From contig JAFLEE010000009.1 of assembly GCA_017302015.1 (NCBI GenBank), positions 33,361 to 97,360 on the forward strand: 64,000 nucleotides of DNA. Direction: 5' to 3'. Below, piece after piece: positions 61,633-64,000 of this stretch. The notes beneath the pieces were generated by a model. The model was not told the DNA's origin. It was given only the letters and a program-made list of their open reading frames with translations, and did no database searches. Numbering within the stretch: position 1 is the stretch's first letter; every line of letters begins with the position of its first letter. Source of the stretch: Spirochaetota bacterium. Its GTDB lineage: Bacteria > Spirochaetota > UBA12135 > COTS27 > JAFLEE01. Both the position numbers and the translations under genes were made by a program.

Positions 61633-62712
61633 ATGAAACTCGAACTCAAGAAAGACTGCGCCACCGCGCTCCTCGTTCCCACGAGCATGGGCGTGCGCAT
61701 CACCCCGCACGGCGGCCAGCCGGTGAACGCCAGCGATACCTTCTTCATGCAGGCCACCAGCGCCGAGACCAACGTGGCCAGCATCGCCTCCTACCTGGGC
61801 CTGCCGGTGAAGGTGCTCACCACCTTCGTGAAGGATAGCCCCATCGCCCAGCTCATCAAGGGCAATCTCCGAAGCCGCGGCATGAGTTTCGAGGGGAAGG
61901 ACGTGCCGCAGGGCGGCCCCTGGGGCTTCCGCCACCAATTCAACATCGCCGACAGCGGCTACGGCACCCGCGGCCCGCGCGTGCAGAACGACCGCGCCGG
62001 GGAAGTCGGCCGCACGCTCAACGTGAAGGATTTCGACCTCGACCGCATCTTCGGGAAGGAGGGCGTCCAGATCTGCCACCTCTCGGGCCTCATCGGCGCG
62101 CTCTCCCCCGAGACCAGCCAGTTCTGCCTCGAGCTCGCCCGGGCCGCCAAGAAGCACGGCACGCGCATCGCGTTCGACCTGAATTACCGCGCCACCTTCT
62201 GGAAGGGCCGCGAAAAGGAACTGCGCGCCATCTTCACCGAGATCGCGAGCGTCGCCGACATCCTCGTGGGCAACGAGGAGGATTTCCAACTCTGCCTGGG
62301 CATCCAGGGGCCCGAAGAGGGCGGGAAGGGCATCGCCGCCCAGATCGACAGCTTCAAAGAGATGATCAAGCGCGTGAAGAAGGCCTTCCCCAACGCCTCG
62401 GTCTTCGCCACCACGCTCCGGGAGGTCGAGAGCACCAACCTGCACCATTGGGGCGCCATCATGCTCGAGGGCGAGAACTGGCACGTCATCGAGCCCCGGG
62501 AGATCCAGGTCCTCGACCGCATCGGCGGCGGCGACGGGTTCGTCGGCGGCCTCCTCTACGCCATCCTTAAGGGTTGGGACGCCGAGAAGTGGATCCAATT
62601 CGGTTGGGCTTCCGGCGCCCTCGCCACGACCTTCATCACCGATTACGCCCAGCCGGCCGATGAAGAGCAGATCTGGAGCATCTACCAGGGCAACGCCCGG
62701 GTGAAGCGCTGA
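61633..62712 (+). CDS. kdgK: PfkB-family sugar kinase (2-keto-3-deoxygluconate kinase type)
   Basis: 359 residues from ATG 61633 (AGGAG 5 nt upstream; GTG 61627 lies within that site). Ribokinase/PfkB fold: SAETNVASIASYLGLPVKVLT near the N-terminus, FDLNYRATFWKG, DILVGNEEDFQL, and the catalytic anion hole DRIGGGDGFVGG (about 296-306). The pattern matches kinases annotated as 2-dehydro-3-deoxygluconate kinases, which phosphorylate KDG from uronate breakdown. Its place after a lyase-like gene and under a LacI-type operator fits. Another sugar-acid substrate is possible. Confidence 0.87.
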   Translation: MKLELKKDCATALLVPTSMGVRITPHGGQPVNASDTFFMQATSAETNVASIASYLGLPVKVLTTFVKDSPIAQLIKGNLRSRGMSFEGKDVPQGGPWGFRHQFNIADSGYGTRGPRVQNDRAGEVGRTLNVKDFDLDRIFGKEGVQICHLSGLIGALSPETSQFCLELARAAKKHGTRIAFDLNYRATFWKGREKELRAIFTEIASVADILVGNEEDFQLCLGIQGPEEGGKGIAAQIDSFKEMIKRVKKAFPNASVFATTLREVESTNLHHWGAIMLEGENWHVIEPREIQVLDRIGGGDGFVGGLLYAILKGWDAEKWIQFGWASGALATTFITDYAQPADEEQIWSIYQGNARVKR

Positions 62713-62731
62713 CGCCCCGCGCCCCGAACGC

Positions 62732-62776
62732 GGGCCCCGGGATCCACGAAGGCGGATCCTGGGGCCCTTCTTTTTT
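62732..62776 (+). terminator. Strong Rho-independent terminator after kdgK
   Basis: Stem GGGCCCCGGGATCC / GGATCCTGGGGCCC (14 pairs with one G-U), a short loop, then TTCTTTTTT. The remaining 67 bp before the convergent gene hold nothing else recognisable. Confidence 0.9.
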
Positions 62777-62843
62777 AGGGGCGGCGGCTCGGCTGGGGGA
62801 CGGTTTTCCCCCCGGTCCGCGCGAGAGGCATGCGGGGGATGGC

Positions 62844-64000
62844 CTAGCCGAGTTTGGCCGACTTCCATCCCTTGCCGGTCTTGACCCAAAGTGCGCTGTT
62901 GCTCCCCTCTTCGATCCAACGGAGTTCGCCGAGTTCGCCCTCTTCGGGCGTCGGGGCTTTGGCGGCCGGGGCGAGGCGCAAGCCGCCGCCGCCCACCTGC
63001 AGGGAGGGGTAGCGGATGGGGCCCTTGATCTTGGGAAGCTCCGACGGCGTGTCTTCGCCGCTGGCGATCCGGTTCTCGGCCCCGGCGAGGACGTTGGCGT
63101 AGCGCGTTCCCAGGATGGTCTGGCTCGAGAGGTCGCCGTCGAAGGCCTTCCCGAGGCGATGCCCCTCATCGGCCCAGACGTCATTGGCGAGGAAGGTTCC
63201 GTGGCGCCCGCGGGGCCCGAGGAGGAAGGCCGCCCCGCCGCCTTCGGGCGCCCAGCGGCTATAATAGACGGAGCACTGGACCACGGTGTGGTTGGGCTTG
63301 CGGATGGCGAAACCCGCCACGGTGGGCGAATCGGCGTAGCACATATGGAAATGGGAATTGCCGCCGTTTCCGTCGAAAGCGACCTTGAGGGGCCCCTGGG
63401 TCGTCTCGGTATTCCATGCGTGGATGAGGTGGAACCAATTGCTCCCCCAATCGTCGCGGATGCCCGTTTCGTAGCCGATGATGTGCACTTGGGAGGCCTT
63501 GCAGTCGCCCCGTTCGTAATGCACGCCGATGCTCCCCGGGGCGTGGGCCAGATCGGCGGAGAGGTTGATGCGCACGCGCGACAGGTTCGTCTCGTTCCCG
63601 CCCCGGGCGAGGTGGATGCCCTTCATCGCGGCGTCCTGGATCTCGAGGTCGGCGATCTCTAGGCGATGGAGTTTCTCGACGCGGATCCCCGTGAGCGCCA
63701 GGCGCGCCCCATCCAGCACGCCCCCGCGGATCCATCCCGCGCTGGAGGAGTTCGCCGGGTATTTCCCCCCGCCCTTGATGAGGAGGGCGTCGCCGTTGAA
63801 ATCTTTTTGGGCCCTCAGGACGGCGCGGGGCGACATGGAAAGGCTCACCGAAAGGGGGAGGATCAGGGGCTGGGAAAGCAGGTAGGTGCCGTCGCCGAGC
63901 TCGAGGGTGCCTCCCCCCCGCGCGTCGAGGGCGGCGATGCGGCGGGCGAGTTCGGGTTGGGCATCGCCCGTCGGCGCCGGGCCGCTCGCGGGCGCCCCTT
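62844..64000 (-). CDS. Right-handed beta-helix protein, 5' end beyond window
   Basis: The frame stays open to base 64000, so the N-terminus is missing. Visible part is 385 residues. It begins with a proline/alanine stretch, then LARRIAALDARGGGTLELGDGTYLLSQPLIL, the first beta-helix coil of pectate-lyase-like proteins, then IRGGVLDGARLALTGI, LEIADLEIQDAAMKGIHLARG, HIIGYETGIRDDWGSNW and TILGTRYANVLAG. The last 50 residues form a separate C-terminal tail (GELGELRWIEEG, LWVKTGKGWKSAKLG), a pattern seen in phage-like tail or surface adaptor ends. Probably a secreted glycan-active protein. Confidence 0.78.
   Translation of the reverse strand, partial: GAPASGPAPTGDAQPELARRIAALDARGGGTLELGDGTYLLSQPLILPLSVSLSMSPRAVLRAQKDFNGDALLIKGGGKYPANSSSAGWIRGGVLDGARLALTGIRVEKLHRLEIADLEIQDAAMKGIHLARGGNETNLSRVRINLSADLAHAPGSIGVHYERGDCKASQVHIIGYETGIRDDWGSNWFHLIHAWNTETTQGPLKVAFDGNGGNSHFHMCYADSPTVAGFAIRKPNHTVVQCSVYYSRWAPEGGGAAFLLGPRGRHGTFLANDVWADEGHRLGKAFDGDLSSQTILGTRYANVLAGAENRIASGEDTPSELPKIKGPIRYPSLQVGGGGLRLAPAAKAPTPEEGELGELRWIEEGSNSALWVKTGKGWKSAKLG

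Noticed and set aside
59854-62919. 1021-codon minus-strand frame opposite the DUF4955-like and kdgK genes
   Set aside because: Runs through two convincing genes, a terminator and two promoters; composition is of the shadow type.

Overview
The window is GC-rich bacterial DNA (codon third positions mostly G or C), broken by one AT-rich island at about 23.4-25.8 kb. The gene set suggests an aerobic, heterotrophic, polysaccharide-degrading Gram-negative bacterium of the PVC/FCB grouping (Kiritimatiellota/Lentisphaerota-like or a neighbouring candidate phylum). The reasons are an alternative-complex-III plus caa3-oxidase operon, many glycoside hydrolases, PF12831-type FAD oxidoreductases, a TIGR03790/fibronectin-III surface protein with a C-terminal sorting-like domain, and a PorV-like partner. 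The phylum is inference; no rRNA gene is present.

Layout. 1-6543 (+): the end of an ACIII operon (ActF, small membrane protein, SCO), then caa3 oxidase subunits II, I, III, IV and heme O synthase, tightly overlapped. 6554-11033 (-): AraC regulator, MATE exporter and a GH2 glycosidase. 11112-13250 (-): Cu+-type P1B ATPase. 13358-16356: methyltransferase-like protein, AIM24/TIGR00266 protein, and a divergent MarR/YceI pair. 16673-23421 (+): FAD oxidoreductase, LacZ-type GH2, and an unknown protein with a duplicated kinase-like module. 23425-25586: AT-rich island of small odd genes with one decayed zinc-ribbon gene. 25821-29490 (+): LacI regulator and GH116. 29495-35820 (-): a giant FN3 cargo-like protein and its PorV-like partner. 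36144-43103: PocR-domain AraC regulator, MFS transporter, gyrB with an unknown partner, exonuclease III and an RsmI-like methylase. 43107-54994: secreted GH2-like giant protein, second FAD oxidoreductase, GH78, AraC regulator and a beta-helix enzyme. 55024-59677: TetR, class III cyclase and phytoene desaturase/retinol saturase-like oxidoreductase sharing a large palindromic operator; then LysE. 59869-64000: DUF4955-like beta-helix lyase, PfkB sugar (KDG-type) kinase, and a beta-helix protein cut by the window end.

How it fits together. Secreted beta-helix enzymes, GH78, GH2 and GH116 enzymes and a KDG-type kinase point to pectin/rhamnogalacturonan and galactoside use, with each cluster carrying its own AraC or LacI regulator or palindromic operator. 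Respiration is through ACIII and an A2-type caa3 oxidase.

The most interesting signals are: (i) six genes lacking a Shine-Dalgarno whose -10 box ends only 5-9 nt before the start codon, suggesting leaderless transcripts; (ii) a lacZ-coupled protein made of two degenerate kinase-like halves; (iii) a GH2-like protein lacking its acid/base Glu, next to a FAD oxidoreductase; (iv) the FN3 cargo plus PorV pair; (v) a family of well-formed operators. Positions and motifs were read from the sequence; family names come from motif recognition without database searches.
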